Shown one piece after another: positions 16,505 through 25,363 of a stretch of DNA of 64,000 bases. The notes below the pieces were generated by a model. The model saw only the letters and a program-made list of their open reading frames with translations. It had not been told where the DNA came from and searched no databases. The stretch is taken from assembly GCA_004143945.1 (NCBI GenBank), contig SEHB01000010.1, positions 1 through 64,000 of the forward strand, written 5' to 3'. Both the position numbers and the translations under genes were made by a program. The stretch is from Lysobacteraceae bacterium (GTDB lineage Bacteria > Pseudomonadota > Gammaproteobacteria > Xanthomonadales > Rhodanobacteraceae). How positions within the stretch are numbered: position 1 is the stretch's first letter; each line of letters opens with the position of its first letter.

Positions 16505-18181
16505 TCAGGCCGGTTCCGGCACCTGGCTCGACAGCACCACGCGATTGCGCCCGGCCGCCTTCGCCGCGTACATCGCTTCGTCCGCGCGCCGCAGCAGGTC
16601 GTCGGTGTTCTCGTGCGGCTGCAGCGAGGCGACGCCGGTACTGACGGTGCACGTGACGCCGATCGCCTCGAGCGAGCCCAGCTCGAGGCGTTGGCCGATG
16701 CGCACCGCGATGCGCGTCGCATGCGCGGCGTCGATGCCGGGCAGCGCGACCACGAACTCCTCCCCGCCGAACCGACCGATGAGGTCCTGCGCGCGCAGCT
16801 CGGAGCGCAGCACGCGCGCGAGTTCGAGCAGGACTTCGTCGCCCGCGGCATGCCCGTGCTGGTCGTTGAGCCGCTTGAAATCGTCGAGATCGAGGAACAG
16901 CACCGTCAACGGCGCATCGCGCGCGCGTGCCTTGTCGCGCACCGCCGGCAGCAGGCGGCTCCATGCGCGCCGGTTGTAGAGCCCGGTCAGCGGATCGACG
17001 TCGGCGAGCTGTCGCGCCTGATCGTGCGCACGTCGCAACGCGAGCGCGCGGTCGGCGAGGCCGAGCGACAACACCAGCGCTTCGTATGCCCCGGCCACCA
17101 GCGCGGCCGGCGCCGTCCAGGTCCACTCCGGCGCGACGCCGTAGAGTTGCGCGCTGCCGAGCGCGGTGACGACGAGCAATGGCGTCCAGCCGAGCAGGAA
17201 GAAACGCGCATAGCGCGAACCGCGCCATGCGGCGAGCGCGCTCGCGGCCAGCAGCAGTGGCGCGCCGGCGATCAGCAGCGGATTGATCAGCGCGCGCAGC
17301 GCGGCGCCCGTCGACGGAATCGCACCGGCGAGACCGAGCGCGGCGACGATCGCCGCATAGCCGAGCAGCAGTTTGCGCATGTGTGGCGCGCAGCGGGCGA
17401 GGTCGGCGAAGCGGGCGACGAACAGCACAGCGGCGACCACCGAAGCGACGGTCGCGAGCCGTCCCCACATGCGCGGCGCCTGCGCGATCGCCTTCCATCC
17501 GAGCGGTTCGAACAGGTAGCCCTCCTGCATCGCCATCACGAACGCATAGGCGGCAACGTAGAGCGCGTAGTACAGGAACGCCGCGTCACGCAGGCGCGTG
17601 CCGAAGAACAGCGCGACCACCGACATCGCGGCCATGATCGCGAGGCAGGCACTCGCGAGCGCGAGCCAGCGTGCATCCACGCGCAGGTGGTCGGGAACGC
17701 TGCGCGCCGCGAAATGCAGCGCCGAGGGGATCACGTCGGCCGAATCGAGTCGCACGCGCAGCGGCGCCGAGGCGGGCAACGCGCGATCGATCGCGAACGC
17801 GAGACGGCCATGCCCGGGCCACGCGCGATCGGCGTCACCGATCCAGTTCTCCGCGATCGATGATCCGTCGTCGGCGAACACGGCGACCCGCTGCAGTCCG
17901 GGTCCGATGACTTCGAGCACCCAGGGCGGCGGCGGCCAGGCGCCCTCGGCCGGCAGCAGCACGATCCAGCGCACCGCGCCGTCCGCGGCGAACGTCTGCA
18001 GGCGCGCGGGATCGAAACGCTGCATGCGCGGGTCCGGCCACGCCACCGACTCGACCGGTTCGCCCGCGGCCGCGGGCCGCCATGCACCGTCGAGCGCGAA
18101 GTCGTCGGCCGCATGGGCGAACGATGCGATCGGGAGCGCGAGCCACGCCGCAACGACGCACGCCCGCCGGAGCGTGCGCAT
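16505..18181 (-). CDS. Diguanylate cyclase with 7TMR-DISM sensor
   Basis: A 558-residue membrane protein. ATG 18181 gives a clean signal peptide (MRTLRRACVVAAWLALPIASFAHA); an in-frame ATG at 18238 would add 19 residues. Residues 25-180 are a periplasmic beta-sandwich of the 7TMR-DISM extracellular type, followed by about seven helices (residues 180-380). The cytoplasmic C-terminus is a GGDEF domain with DPLTGLYNRR and an intact active site, RFGGEEF. It should make cyclic di-GMP from two GTP in response to a periplasmic ligand. No RxxD inhibitory site is evident before GGEEF. Neighbouring genes do not reveal the signal. Confidence 0.9.
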   Translation of the reverse strand: MRTLRRACVVAAWLALPIASFAHAADDFALDGAWRPAAAGEPVESVAWPDPRMQRFDPARLQTFAADGAVRWIVLLPAEGAWPPPPWVLEVIGPGLQRVAVFADDGSSIAENWIGDADRAWPGHGRLAFAIDRALPASAPLRVRLDSADVIPSALHFAARSVPDHLRVDARWLALASACLAIMAAMSVVALFFGTRLRDAAFLYYALYVAAYAFVMAMQEGYLFEPLGWKAIAQAPRMWGRLATVASVVAAVLFVARFADLARCAPHMRKLLLGYAAIVAALGLAGAIPSTGAALRALINPLLIAGAPLLLAASALAAWRGSRYARFFLLGWTPLLVVTALGSAQLYGVAPEWTWTAPAALVAGAYEALVLSLGLADRALALRRAHDQARQLADVDPLTGLYNRRAWSRLLPAVRDKARARDAPLTVLFLDLDDFKRLNDQHGHAAGDEVLLELARVLRSELRAQDLIGRFGGEEFVVALPGIDAAHATRIAVRIGQRLELGSLEAIGVTCTVSTGVASLQPHENTDDLLRRADEAMYAAKAAGRNRVVLSSQVPEPA

Positions 18182-18327
18182 GCAGGTGCACAGGATCGAG
18201 GCCACGAAGCTTCGCATGCACGCAGCATGCCGCAACATCGCCGCATTCGCGAATCACGCGCGTCCGGCCATTCACGCGCAGGCAGGTATCGCGAGGCAAC
18301 GACACGCTGTTGCCGCGCCGATCACGC

Positions 18328-18810
18328 TCAATCGGCGCGGTGCAGCGCGCGGCGCGCGAACCACAATGCGAGGACGCCGAACACCATGTGCGCGATGATG
18401 CTCAGCACGATCGGCCATGGCCGCGAGAACGAAGGCGTCGCACCGACGCGCGAGAGCGGCATCACGACGAAGTTCATGACCACATAGAGGAAGACACCGT
18501 AGAGTGGTCCCCACGACAGCGGGTGCCGCACGACGCGCGGCCAGCGGCCGCCCGCGAACACCGCCGCGAGCACGAACATCGTCGCGATGAAAAGGTGCAG
18601 CGCGGCGCCGAGCAGCGCCGTGCCCCATCCGCCCGCGAAACTGTCGCGTCCGAGCACGCCGACCGCGATCGACTGGAACACGCGCTGCAAGCCCGCGAGG
18701 TTCCAGTCGAACCACACAGAGATCGCGAAGGCGATGTCACCGATCGCGATCGCAAGCCCGCCGGCGAGGACCGGTGGCCACGTGAACGGACGTCGTGATG
18801 CTGCGGTCAT
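18328..18810 (-). CDS. Four-helix membrane protein of unknown function
   Basis: A 160-residue protein with GGGGGAGG seven bases before its ATG at 18810. Four hydrophobic segments are evident (about residues 12-32, 65-85, 98-118 and 132-152), with short polar loops and a basic C-terminus. It has no signal peptide or cofactor motif, and I do not recognise a family with confidence. It lies in a run of minus-strand genes between an MscS channel and a diguanylate cyclase; spacing of about 100 bases on either side does not force an operon. Confidence 0.7.
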   Translation of the reverse strand: MTAASRRPFTWPPVLAGGLAIAIGDIAFAISVWFDWNLAGLQRVFQSIAVGVLGRDSFAGGWGTALLGAALHLFIATMFVLAAVFAGGRWPRVVRHPLSWGPLYGVFLYVVMNFVVMPLSRVGATPSFSRPWPIVLSIIAHMVFGVLALWFARRALHRAD

Positions 18811-18926
18811 GCGGAGCCTCCCCCTGGGCCTGTGGCACGCATCGCGATTGTCGCGCACGCGCGCGCCCCGGAAGATGCAGGAAACCGCCGTCCGGCCGCC
18901 GAAAAGGGGCCGGATCGACGGGCGGA

Positions 18927-20120
18927 TCAGTCGCGGCGCGCGTCGGCTTGTGCGGACTCCGCAGCCTGCGCGGCGGCGAGGTCCGCCGCACTGACGTCCT
19001 CGGCGCCGGGCGAGCAGGTCTGTGACAGCGGCGGCGCGTCGGGTGCACGCGCCTGCGCGTGCGCGGCGCCCGCGAATGGCGCTTCGCGCGCGAGGTCCAT
19101 GCGCAGGCGCGGCAGCGCTTCGGGATGGCGCGCCTGGAGATACGCGATCAGCCCTTCGCGCACTGCGCAGCGCAGGTCGAACAGGTCGCCGGAATTCCGC
19201 GCACTGACGAGCAGGCGCACCTGCATGGACTCGCGATCGGTCTCGGTCACCTGCGCGATGCAGACGCGACCGTCCCAGCGCGCGTCGGCCGCGCAGATTC
19301 GCGCGAGTTCGTCGCGAACCGCGGCCATCGGCGCGCGGTAGTCGAGCCAGAGGAACGCGGTGCCGAGCAGCTGCGCTGTCGTGCGCGTCCAGTTCTCGAA
19401 CGGATGCTCGACGAACCACTGCAGCGGCACGACCAGCCGGCGCTCGTCCCAGATGCGCACCACGACGTAGGTCGCGGTGATTTCCTCGATGCGCCCCCAT
19501 TCGCCTTCGACGATCACGACGTCGTCGAAGCGGATCGGCTGGGCGATCGCGATCTGCAGACCCGCGATCAGGTTGCCGAACACGGGCTTGGCCGCGATGC
19601 CCGCGACGAGGCCGACGACGCCCGCGGACGCGAGCAGGGTCGCGCCGATCTGGCGCACCTGCGGGAACGTCATCAGCGCGATCGCGACGCCGACCAGCAC
19701 CACCGCGCCCTGCGCAGCACCGGCGATCACGTGCGTCTGCGTCTGTGCGCGGCGTGCGGCGAGGTTGTCGGCAACGTCGACGCGATGCAGGCGGAACACG
19801 CGCTTCTCGACCGCCTCGATCGCGCGGACCGCGAGCCAGGTCAGGCAGAGCACGCCGCCGATCACGAACGCACGCGCGAGTCCGCGCGACCAGGCCTCGC
19901 CCAGCGGCGTCGCCGCGATCGCGAGGCCGAGGAACAGCAGCGGCAGCGCGACCGCGGCCGGCACCGCGATCACGTCGATCACGCGCGAACGCAGGCGCTG
20001 GCCACCGTCCTCACGGGCGCGCCGCGCGAGCGCGAGCAGGCCACGGCGGACCAGCCATCCGATCACGAATGCCGCGAGCAGCGGCCAGCCGATCGCGGCC
20101 ACCGTCCTCCACCATTCCAC
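18927..20120 (-). CDS. MscS family mechanosensitive channel
   Basis: A 397-residue small-conductance mechanosensitive channel homologue. Hydrophobic helices occupy residues about 8-25, 50-72, 82-102, 130-150 and the pore helix region near 160-180 (LLASAGVVGLVAGIAAKPVFGNLIAG). This is followed by the beta domain with QPIRFDDVVIVEGEWGRIEEI and the VPLQWF segment. MscS channels open under membrane tension to release solutes on hypo-osmotic shock. Five helices make it larger than E. coli MscS. A low-complexity, Ala/Asp-rich tail of about 45 residues follows the alpha-beta cage domain. Confidence 0.92.
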   Translation of the reverse strand: MEWWRTVAAIGWPLLAAFVIGWLVRRGLLALARRAREDGGQRLRSRVIDVIAVPAAVALPLLFLGLAIAATPLGEAWSRGLARAFVIGGVLCLTWLAVRAIEAVEKRVFRLHRVDVADNLAARRAQTQTHVIAGAAQGAVVLVGVAIALMTFPQVRQIGATLLASAGVVGLVAGIAAKPVFGNLIAGLQIAIAQPIRFDDVVIVEGEWGRIEEITATYVVVRIWDERRLVVPLQWFVEHPFENWTRTTAQLLGTAFLWLDYRAPMAAVRDELARICAADARWDGRVCIAQVTETDRESMQVRLLVSARNSGDLFDLRCAVREGLIAYLQARHPEALPRLRMDLAREAPFAGAAHAQARAPDAPPLSQTCSPGAEDVSAADLAAAQAAESAQADARRD

Positions 20121-20195
20121 GCCTGCACCTCCGTCGCGGTACCGGCGCGCAGTCTAGGCAAGGCAGCATGAACCGCGCCGACCACGGCGCACGCT

Positions 20196-21125
20196 TCAGG
20201 ATCCGCGGGTGCCTGCCCGCTCTGCCGGCGTCGCGAGCGTGCGCTCGAACAACGCGAGCACGCGGCGCCAGGCTTCGGCTGCCGCCGCCTCGTCGTAGCG
20301 CGGCGTGGTGTCGTTGTTGAAGCCGTGCTGGGTGCCGGCAGGCTTGAACAGCGCGTGGCGCACGCCGGCCTTCTGCAGGGCGTCTTCGTACGCGGGCCAC
20401 AAGGCGTTGATGCGCTCGTCGTCGGCGGCCAGCACGACGAGAAGCTCGGCCGTGATGTTCGGAACGTCCTCGAGTGGCGCGGGCCTGCCGTAGAACGGCG
20501 CGGCGGCGGCAAGCGTCGGCAGGCGCGTCGCGAGGAAGTTCGCGATCGCGCCGCCATAGCAGAAGCCGACCACGCCGAGGCGGCCGTTGCCGCCGTCGAC
20601 GTGCATGAGCCAGTTGCTCGCCGCGATGAAGTCCTCGCGTGTCTTTTCCTGGTCGAGCTTCTTGAACACATCGCGCGCGGCGTCCTCGTCGCCCGGATAG
20701 CCACCGAGCGGGAACAGCGCATCGGGCGCGAATGCGATGTAGCCCTCGAGCGCGAGCCGGCGCGTGACGTCCTCGATGTGCGGGTTGAGGCCGCGGTTCT
20801 CGTGCACGACGAGCACGGCCGGCAGCGCGCCTTTCGCCGCGGCGGGACGCGCGAGGTAACCGCGTGCGCGGCCATACCCGTTCGGCGAATCGAACTCGAG
20901 GTAGCGCACCTGCAGGCGTGCGTCGGTGGGGTCGACCTTGCGCGCCTGCGCGAAGCGCGGGCTCAGCGCCGCGAGCAACGCGGCGGCGCCACCTGCGCCG
21001 GCGGCGAAACGCGCGACGCCCGAGAGGAATCCGCGGCGGTCGAGCGCGCCATGTACGTACTGGTCGAACAGCCGCATCACTTCGGGATCGAAATCGGCGC
21101 TGGTCGTGCGGTTGGGTTCTGGCAT
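20196..21125 (-). CDS. Dienelactone hydrolase family protein, exported
   Basis: A 309-residue alpha/beta hydrolase of the dienelactone hydrolase family (YghX-like). A soluble 27-residue leader precedes LDRRGFLSGVARF and a hydrophobic stretch ending FAQA, which looks like a twin-arginine export signal that is not at the very N-terminus. The hydrolase domain has the nucleophile Cys in GFCYGG, the acid Asp in LAADDERI and the catalytic His in GTQHGFNN. The family hydrolyses ester or lactone bonds; the natural substrate here is not known. It is divergent from the membrane-protein gene at 21346. Confidence 0.87.
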   Translation of the reverse strand: MPEPNRTTSADFDPEVMRLFDQYVHGALDRRGFLSGVARFAAGAGGAAALLAALSPRFAQARKVDPTDARLQVRYLEFDSPNGYGRARGYLARPAAAKGALPAVLVVHENRGLNPHIEDVTRRLALEGYIAFAPDALFPLGGYPGDEDAARDVFKKLDQEKTREDFIAASNWLMHVDGGNGRLGVVGFCYGGAIANFLATRLPTLAAAAPFYGRPAPLEDVPNITAELLVVLAADDERINALWPAYEDALQKAGVRHALFKPAGTQHGFNNDTTPRYDEAAAAEAWRRVLALFERTLATPAERAGTRGS

Positions 21126-21345
21126 GGCAGGCCTCCGTGGAGCCGGACGCACGCGCGGCGTGGTCCGGGAGAGCGGGCGCGCGGGCCCGGGCAACGGGTC
21201 GCGGCGGGTGCCGCGAGGTCATCGTGACGCGCGCGCCACGCATGGGCAAGTACACTCGGCCGCAGGGGGCGATCGGACCGCGCGCGGCAGCCACGCGTGC
21301 GCCGCGCCGCGAATCGCCCATGCACCGCCGCCAGGGGATCGGACG

Positions 21346-21954
21346 ATGCTGCATCCGCGTGCACTCGATCGGCTGCTCGCAGTCGTTCCGGACGTCGTCA
21401 GCGCACTCGCGTTCGCCGGGCTGTGGCTGTCACCCCTCGCGTTCGGCCCCTCCGGCGTACGCAACGCGATGCTCGTCATGCTGGTCGAGTTCGTGCTGAT
21501 CCATGCGAGCGCATTCCTCGGTGCGGCCGCATTCGCCGAGGGCGCGACGAAGCTCCGCAAGGTCGCGATGCTCGGCGGCTTCGCACTGCTCTACCTCGGC
21601 TTCATCGCGGCATTCGCTTCGGCGTTCGACGCCACATGGCCGTTCATCGCGTTCGGCTGGCTGCTGCTCGGCAAGCTGCGCGTGATTTTCCATCGCGCCG
21701 GCCCGGACGGCACCTCGGGCGGATTCGCCGCGATGTGGGCGCTGTCCGCGCTCGCGTATCTCGCCGCGGTGTTCGCGACGATGTTGCTGCCGCTGCCGCG
21801 CCTGGGCCTTGGCGAAGCGGTGCGGCCGCTGCTCGACCTGCCCGGAAGCGGATTGTGGGTCGATCAGCCGCACCGCGTCGTCGCGGCCGGCATGCTGTAC
21901 TTCGGCCTGCTCGCCTGGGCCAAGTGGCACGCGCTGCGCGTGCAAGCGCGCTGA
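21346..21954 (+). CDS. Membrane protein of unknown function
   Basis: A 202-residue integral membrane protein. Hydrophobic segments occur near residues 12-32, 42-62, 75-105 (two helices), 122-142 and 175-195. Conserved-looking features are few (RVIFHRAG and the DQPHRVVAAG loop). No family can be named from the sequence. It is a single gene, divergent from the dienelactone hydrolase gene and convergent with the TraR/DksA-type gene, whose stop codon is only four bases from its own. Confidence 0.65.
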   Translation: MLHPRALDRLLAVVPDVVSALAFAGLWLSPLAFGPSGVRNAMLVMLVEFVLIHASAFLGAAAFAEGATKLRKVAMLGGFALLYLGFIAAFASAFDATWPFIAFGWLLLGKLRVIFHRAGPDGTSGGFAAMWALSALAYLAAVFATMLLPLPRLGLGEAVRPLLDLPGSGLWVDQPHRVVAAGMLYFGLLAWAKWHALRVQAR

Positions 21955-21957
21955 TCT

Positions 21958-22224
21958 TCAGCGCAGCTGGCTGTCCTTGCTGCCGCGACGGTTGTAACCC
22001 GCATGCGTGCCCGCTTCGCGATCCTGGGCTTCCTGGCACGCGACGCACAGGCGCACGCCGGGCACGGCCTTGCGACGAGCGGCGGGAATCGGAGCGTCGC
22101 ACTCCTCGCAATGCAGCAGCCCCGGACCCCGCTGCAGGCGGCTGCGCGCGCGCTTGACCGCGTCATCGATGGTCGCGTCGATCTGGTCCTGTACGGCGCC
22201 GTCTCCGGCCCAACCGGTGGCCAT
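21958..22224 (-). CDS. TraR/DksA family zinc-finger protein
   Basis: An 88-residue protein of the short TraR/DksA (YbiI-like) family. An N-terminal helical segment (DQIDATIDDAVKRARSRL) leads to a four-cysteine zinc finger, HCEECDAPIPAARRKAVPGVRLCVACQ. Short members of this family can act on RNA polymerase through its secondary channel, as TraR does, but the tip acidic residues are not clear here, so regulatory activity is only possible. It follows the YjdM-type gene on the same strand after 71 bases. Confidence 0.85.
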   Translation of the reverse strand: MATGWAGDGAVQDQIDATIDDAVKRARSRLQRGPGLLHCEECDAPIPAARRKAVPGVRLCVACQEAQDREAGTHAGYNRRGSKDSQLR

Positions 22225-22295
22225 GGCCGCCTCCGTTCGCTGTCCGAGGTGCGCCTCCAGCATACGCCGCTGCCGAAGCGCCGGCGCGCGGCCGG

Positions 22296-22637
22296 TCAGG
22301 CGCGCTTCAAGAAAGAGGTCTTGAGCACGAGCCCCTTGATCTTGTCGGAGTTCCCCTCGATGTGCTCCGGATCGTCCTCGACGAGGCGGATGTTGCGGAT
22401 CACCGTACCCTGCTTGAGCGGGATCGACGAACCCCTGACCTTGAGGTCCTTGATCACCACCACGGTGTCGCCCGACGCGAGCGGATTGCCGTTGCAGTCG
22501 CGCACGGGCGCCTGCGACGGCGCGGCGACCGGCGCTGCCAGCGGCCACTCGTGCGCGCAATCGGCGCACACGATGTTCGCGCCGTCGGGGTAGGTGTTCT
22601 CCATGCCGCAACGCGGACAGGCGGGCAAGTCGGGCAC
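22296..22637 (-). CDS. yjdM: YjdM/PhnA-type zinc ribbon protein
   Basis: A 113-residue protein of the family called PhnA or YjdM. It starts at GTG 22637, six bases after GGGAGC, and begins with a zinc ribbon (CPRCG ... CADC) followed by a small SH3-like barrel (DGDTVVVIKDLKVRG and KIKGLVLKTSFLKR). Despite the historic name 'alkylphosphonate utilisation protein', members are not phosphonatases and no phosphonate genes are nearby. Its role is unknown; the fold suggests nucleic-acid or protein binding. Divergent from the methyltransferase gene. Confidence 0.9.
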   Translation of the reverse strand: MPDLPACPRCGMENTYPDGANIVCADCAHEWPLAAPVAAPSQAPVRDCNGNPLASGDTVVVIKDLKVRGSSIPLKQGTVIRNIRLVEDDPEHIEGNSDKIKGLVLKTSFLKRA

Positions 22638-22845
22638 GGGACGCTCCCTCGATCCGGAAACCGCATAGTCTAGCGTCCGCGCACGCGCGCGCGCCGTGGC
22701 ACTTCGGCGCGCCCGTCGCCGAGCGTGTAAGATGCAGTCGCCGCACGTCGTGCCGCGCGTCCCGCCGACCGCATCCGGTCGCCCGCTTCGCTTCCCTCCT
22801 TGCGTCTGCACGCCTCGCGCAGTGACGCCGCCAACGGGAGCGGGC

Positions 22846-23526
22846 ATGCCCGGCTACTCCACGCGCCTCGTGACATTGCGCATCGGCCAGCACGATTACC
22901 GGCTGCGCGCGCTCAGCGATCGCCAGCAGTTCGCGGATCCGCACCAGGCGGCCGCGCGCGCCGGCATTTCCTCGGCGCAGTGGTGTCTGTTCGGGCAACC
23001 GTGGCCGTCCGGCCGCGTGCTCGCAGAAGCCATGAGCACGTTCGACATCGCGGGCAAGCGCATCCTCGAGCTCGGCTGCGGCCTGGGCCTGTCGAGCCTC
23101 GTGCTGCAGCGGCGCCATGCAGACATCACCGCGAGCGACCACCATCCACTCGCCGAGACCTTCCTCGAATCGAATGCCGCATTGAATGAACTTCCGGTGA
23201 TCACCTACCGCGACCTGCCCTGGGCGATTCCCGACGCGACGCTCGGACGCTTCGACCTGATCATCGCCAGCGACGTGCTCTACGAGCGCGACCACGCCGC
23301 CCTGCTCTCCGCGCTGGTCATGCGCCATGCCGACGCGACGTCGGAGATCGTCATCACCGATCCCGGCCGCGGCAACAGCGCGCCGTTCACGCGCGCGATG
23401 CGCGCGCTCGGCTACTCGGTGGACGAACAGCGCAGCCGCTTCGACGAGTCCGACCAGCCTCCGTTCCGGGGCCGGTTGTTGCGCTACGCGCGCGCAGCCG
23501 GTCCGTCCGAAGGGGTATCCGCATGA
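22846..23526 (+). CDS. Class I SAM-dependent methyltransferase (METTL21-like)
   Basis: A 226-residue methyltransferase with GGGAG five bases before its ATG. The S-adenosylmethionine motif ILELGCGLGLSSL is near residue 70, an acidic residue closing strand 2 follows in ITASDHH, and a post-I motif DLIIASDVLYER resembles the (D/E)xxY pattern of protein-lysine methyltransferases of the METTL21/Methyltransf_16 family. A protein lysine is therefore the likely target, though the substrate cannot be told from sequence. Its stop overlaps the start of the next gene by ATGA, so the two are coupled. Confidence 0.85.
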   Translation: MPGYSTRLVTLRIGQHDYRLRALSDRQQFADPHQAAARAGISSAQWCLFGQPWPSGRVLAEAMSTFDIAGKRILELGCGLGLSSLVLQRRHADITASDHHPLAETFLESNAALNELPVITYRDLPWAIPDATLGRFDLIIASDVLYERDHAALLSALVMRHADATSEIVITDPGRGNSAPFTRAMRALGYSVDEQRSRFDESDQPPFRGRLLRYARAAGPSEGVSA

Positions 23527-23837
23527 GCGGCCAGCACGGCCACGAGCGCGTGTCGTGCACGTCGTGCGACGCGGTCTGCTGCCGGCTCACGGTCGTCGTG
23601 ATGCCCGACGACGAGGTGCCTCGGCATTTCGTCGAGCGTGGCGCGGACGGGCTCGAGGTGATGGGTCGCTGCGAGGACGGCTGGTGCGTCGCGCTCGACC
23701 ATGCACGCATGTGCTGCAGCATCTACGAGCAGCGGCCGCAGGTCTGCCGCAAGTTCGCGATGGGCAGCGGCTACTGCCGTTCGGAGCGCCACGCCTACCG
23801 CATGCGCCACGCGATCCCGGTCAGCGTGGTCGACTGA
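23523..23837 (+). CDS. YkgJ family cysteine-cluster protein
   Basis: A 104-residue protein with the YkgJ zinc/iron-chelating cysteine cluster: CTSCDAVCC near the N-terminus, then CEDGWCVAL, MCCSIYEQRPQVCRKF and the terminal GYC. Eight or more cysteines are arranged for metal or Fe-S binding. The biochemical role of the family is not established. It is translationally coupled to the methyltransferase upstream (ATGA overlap), which suggests a shared pathway. A REP doublet separates it from the convergent phospholipase D-type gene. Confidence 0.87.
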   Translation: MSGQHGHERVSCTSCDAVCCRLTVVVMPDDEVPRHFVERGADGLEVMGRCEDGWCVALDHARMCCSIYEQRPQVCRKFAMGSGYCRSERHAYRMRHAIPVSVVD

Positions 23838-23877
23838 AGGCGGGATCGTGCGTCTCCCAGGCGCCGCCGTGCGGCCG

Positions 23878-23976
23878 ACGTGCATGAGCCCACCCTGCGG
23901 GCGATCTGCGCAGAATCCCGGTTGCGCGACGGCGCATTGCGACTGGCGCGCATCTCGCACAAGGTGCGCTCCTACA
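23878..23976. repeat. Single REP doublet (same family as the 4108-4556 array)
   Basis: A left arm GTGCATGAGCCCACCCTGCG, a middle CCGGTTGCGCGACGGCGCAT, and an inverted right arm ATCTCGCACAAGGTGCGCTCCTAC make one diverged copy of the roughly 100-bp unit in the earlier array. It lies between two convergent genes. The right arm overlaps the end of the phospholipase D-type gene: the TAG inside the arm's GTAGGAGCG, read on the minus strand, is that gene's stop codon. Confidence 0.8.
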
Positions 23977-25264
23977 GCTGCGAGCGGATCGGATACAGCA
24001 GCTTCTCCACGAGTTTCTCGCGCAGCGGGCGCCGTTCCCACATCGCGTAGTCGTACTTCCTGGTGCGCGCGAGATCCTGCTCGAACGCCGCGGTCATCCG
24101 AGCGGCGAACGCGTGGTCATAGACATTCAGGCTCGCCTCGTCGTTGACGCGGAACGAGCGGATGTCGAAGTTGGTCGAACCGACCGAGACCATCTCGTCG
24201 TCGATGATCAGCAGCTTCGTGTGCATCATCGTCGGGACGTACTCGTGGATATCGATGCCGGCCGCGAGCAGCGGGCCCCAGCTGGCGCGCGAGCTCAGGC
24301 GCACCGCATCCGAGTCGATGTGTTCGCCGGGCACGATGATGCGGATGCGCACGCCGCGCTCGCGCGCAGCCAGCAGCGCCGTGATCGCGAGCTCGTCGGG
24401 CACGAAGTACGAGGCCTCCAGGTCGATCGAGCGCACGGCGGCCGCGATCGCCATGAGGTACATGAGGTGCATGCTCTCGCTGCCGCCCGAGGGCGAGGCG
24501 ACGAACAGGTGCGCGCGCATGCCCCCGGCCTCGGCCAGCGGCGGGAAGTACGCTTTGCCGTTGAGCACCTCGCCCGTGGTCTTGATCCAGTTGTCGTTGA
24601 ACGCGGCCTGCAGTTGCGCGACCACCGGACCCTCGATGCGGAAATGCGTCTCGCGCCAGTGCTCGGCGTCTTCCGCGTTGCCCTGCCACTGGTCCGCGAT
24701 GCCGACGCCGCCCGTGAAGCCGATGCGCCCGTCGACCACGAGCAGCTTCCGGTGGGTGCGGTTGTTCATGCGGCTGATGTTGTACCAGTGCAGGGGCCGG
24801 TAGCGCTCGACATGCACGCCCGCGTCTTCCATGCGGTCGACGAGGTCCTGCTCCATCTTGATGCTGCCCACCCAGTCGATCGTCACGTTGACGCGCACGC
24901 CCGCGCGCGCGCGCTCGGCCAGCGCGTCGGCGAACTTCGCGCCGATCTCGCCGGACCAGTAGATGTAGGTTTCGAACGTGATCGAGACCTTCGCGTCGTG
25001 GATCGCCTCGAGCATCGCGGGGAAGATCTCGACGCCGTTCTGCAACGCGGTCACGCTGTTGCCCGGCAGCACGGCAGGCCCGAGCATCACCGACATCTCG
25101 CGCAGGTACTGCGGATCGGCGATCGCGTAGCGATGTTCGATCTTGCGTTCGATCTTCTTTTCGGATGTCGCGAAATTGAGCGCGATCGCGAACAGCAGCG
25201 CGGTCGCCACGGCAGTGATGACGATCGTCCAGATCATGCGTTTGCGGCTCCAGCGCTTGGGCAT
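23972..25264 (-). CDS. Phospholipase D-like / cardiolipin synthase-type protein
   Basis: A 430-residue membrane-anchored member of the phospholipase D superfamily. Residues 10-29 form an N-terminal membrane helix. Two complete HKD motifs are present: His171/Lys173/Asp178 in HRKLLVVDG and His348/Lys350/Asp355 in HTKLLIIDD, followed by GSTNFDIRS. This layout is that of cardiolipin synthases, which join two phosphatidylglycerols, but related phospholipases cannot be excluded. I prefer ATG 25264 over the upstream in-frame ATG at 25360. The stop codon lies in a REP arm. The lipoprotein hydrolase gene is 99 bases upstream on the same strand. Confidence 0.87.
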   Translation of the reverse strand: MPKRWSRKRMIWTIVITAVATALLFAIALNFATSEKKIERKIEHRYAIADPQYLREMSVMLGPAVLPGNSVTALQNGVEIFPAMLEAIHDAKVSITFETYIYWSGEIGAKFADALAERARAGVRVNVTIDWVGSIKMEQDLVDRMEDAGVHVERYRPLHWYNISRMNNRTHRKLLVVDGRIGFTGGVGIADQWQGNAEDAEHWRETHFRIEGPVVAQLQAAFNDNWIKTTGEVLNGKAYFPPLAEAGGMRAHLFVASPSGGSESMHLMYLMAIAAAVRSIDLEASYFVPDELAITALLAARERGVRIRIIVPGEHIDSDAVRLSSRASWGPLLAAGIDIHEYVPTMMHTKLLIIDDEMVSVGSTNFDIRSFRVNDEASLNVYDHAFAARMTAAFEQDLARTRKYDYAMWERRPLREKLVEKLLYPIRSQL

Positions 25265-25363
25265 CCCGGGGTCCCCGTTTCCGCCGGCAACGGTGTCGGC
25301 AGTGGGGCGAACGGCACGTGAACGGGGGTGCGGGCGCCCGCTCCCGCGCGCGCGCCGCACGAA

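Noticed and set aside
22296-22637. Phosphonoacetate hydrolase (from the PhnA name)
   Set aside because: The protein is a small zinc-ribbon/SH3-like protein, not the alkaline-phosphatase-like phosphonoacetate hydrolase, and no phosphonate genes are nearby.
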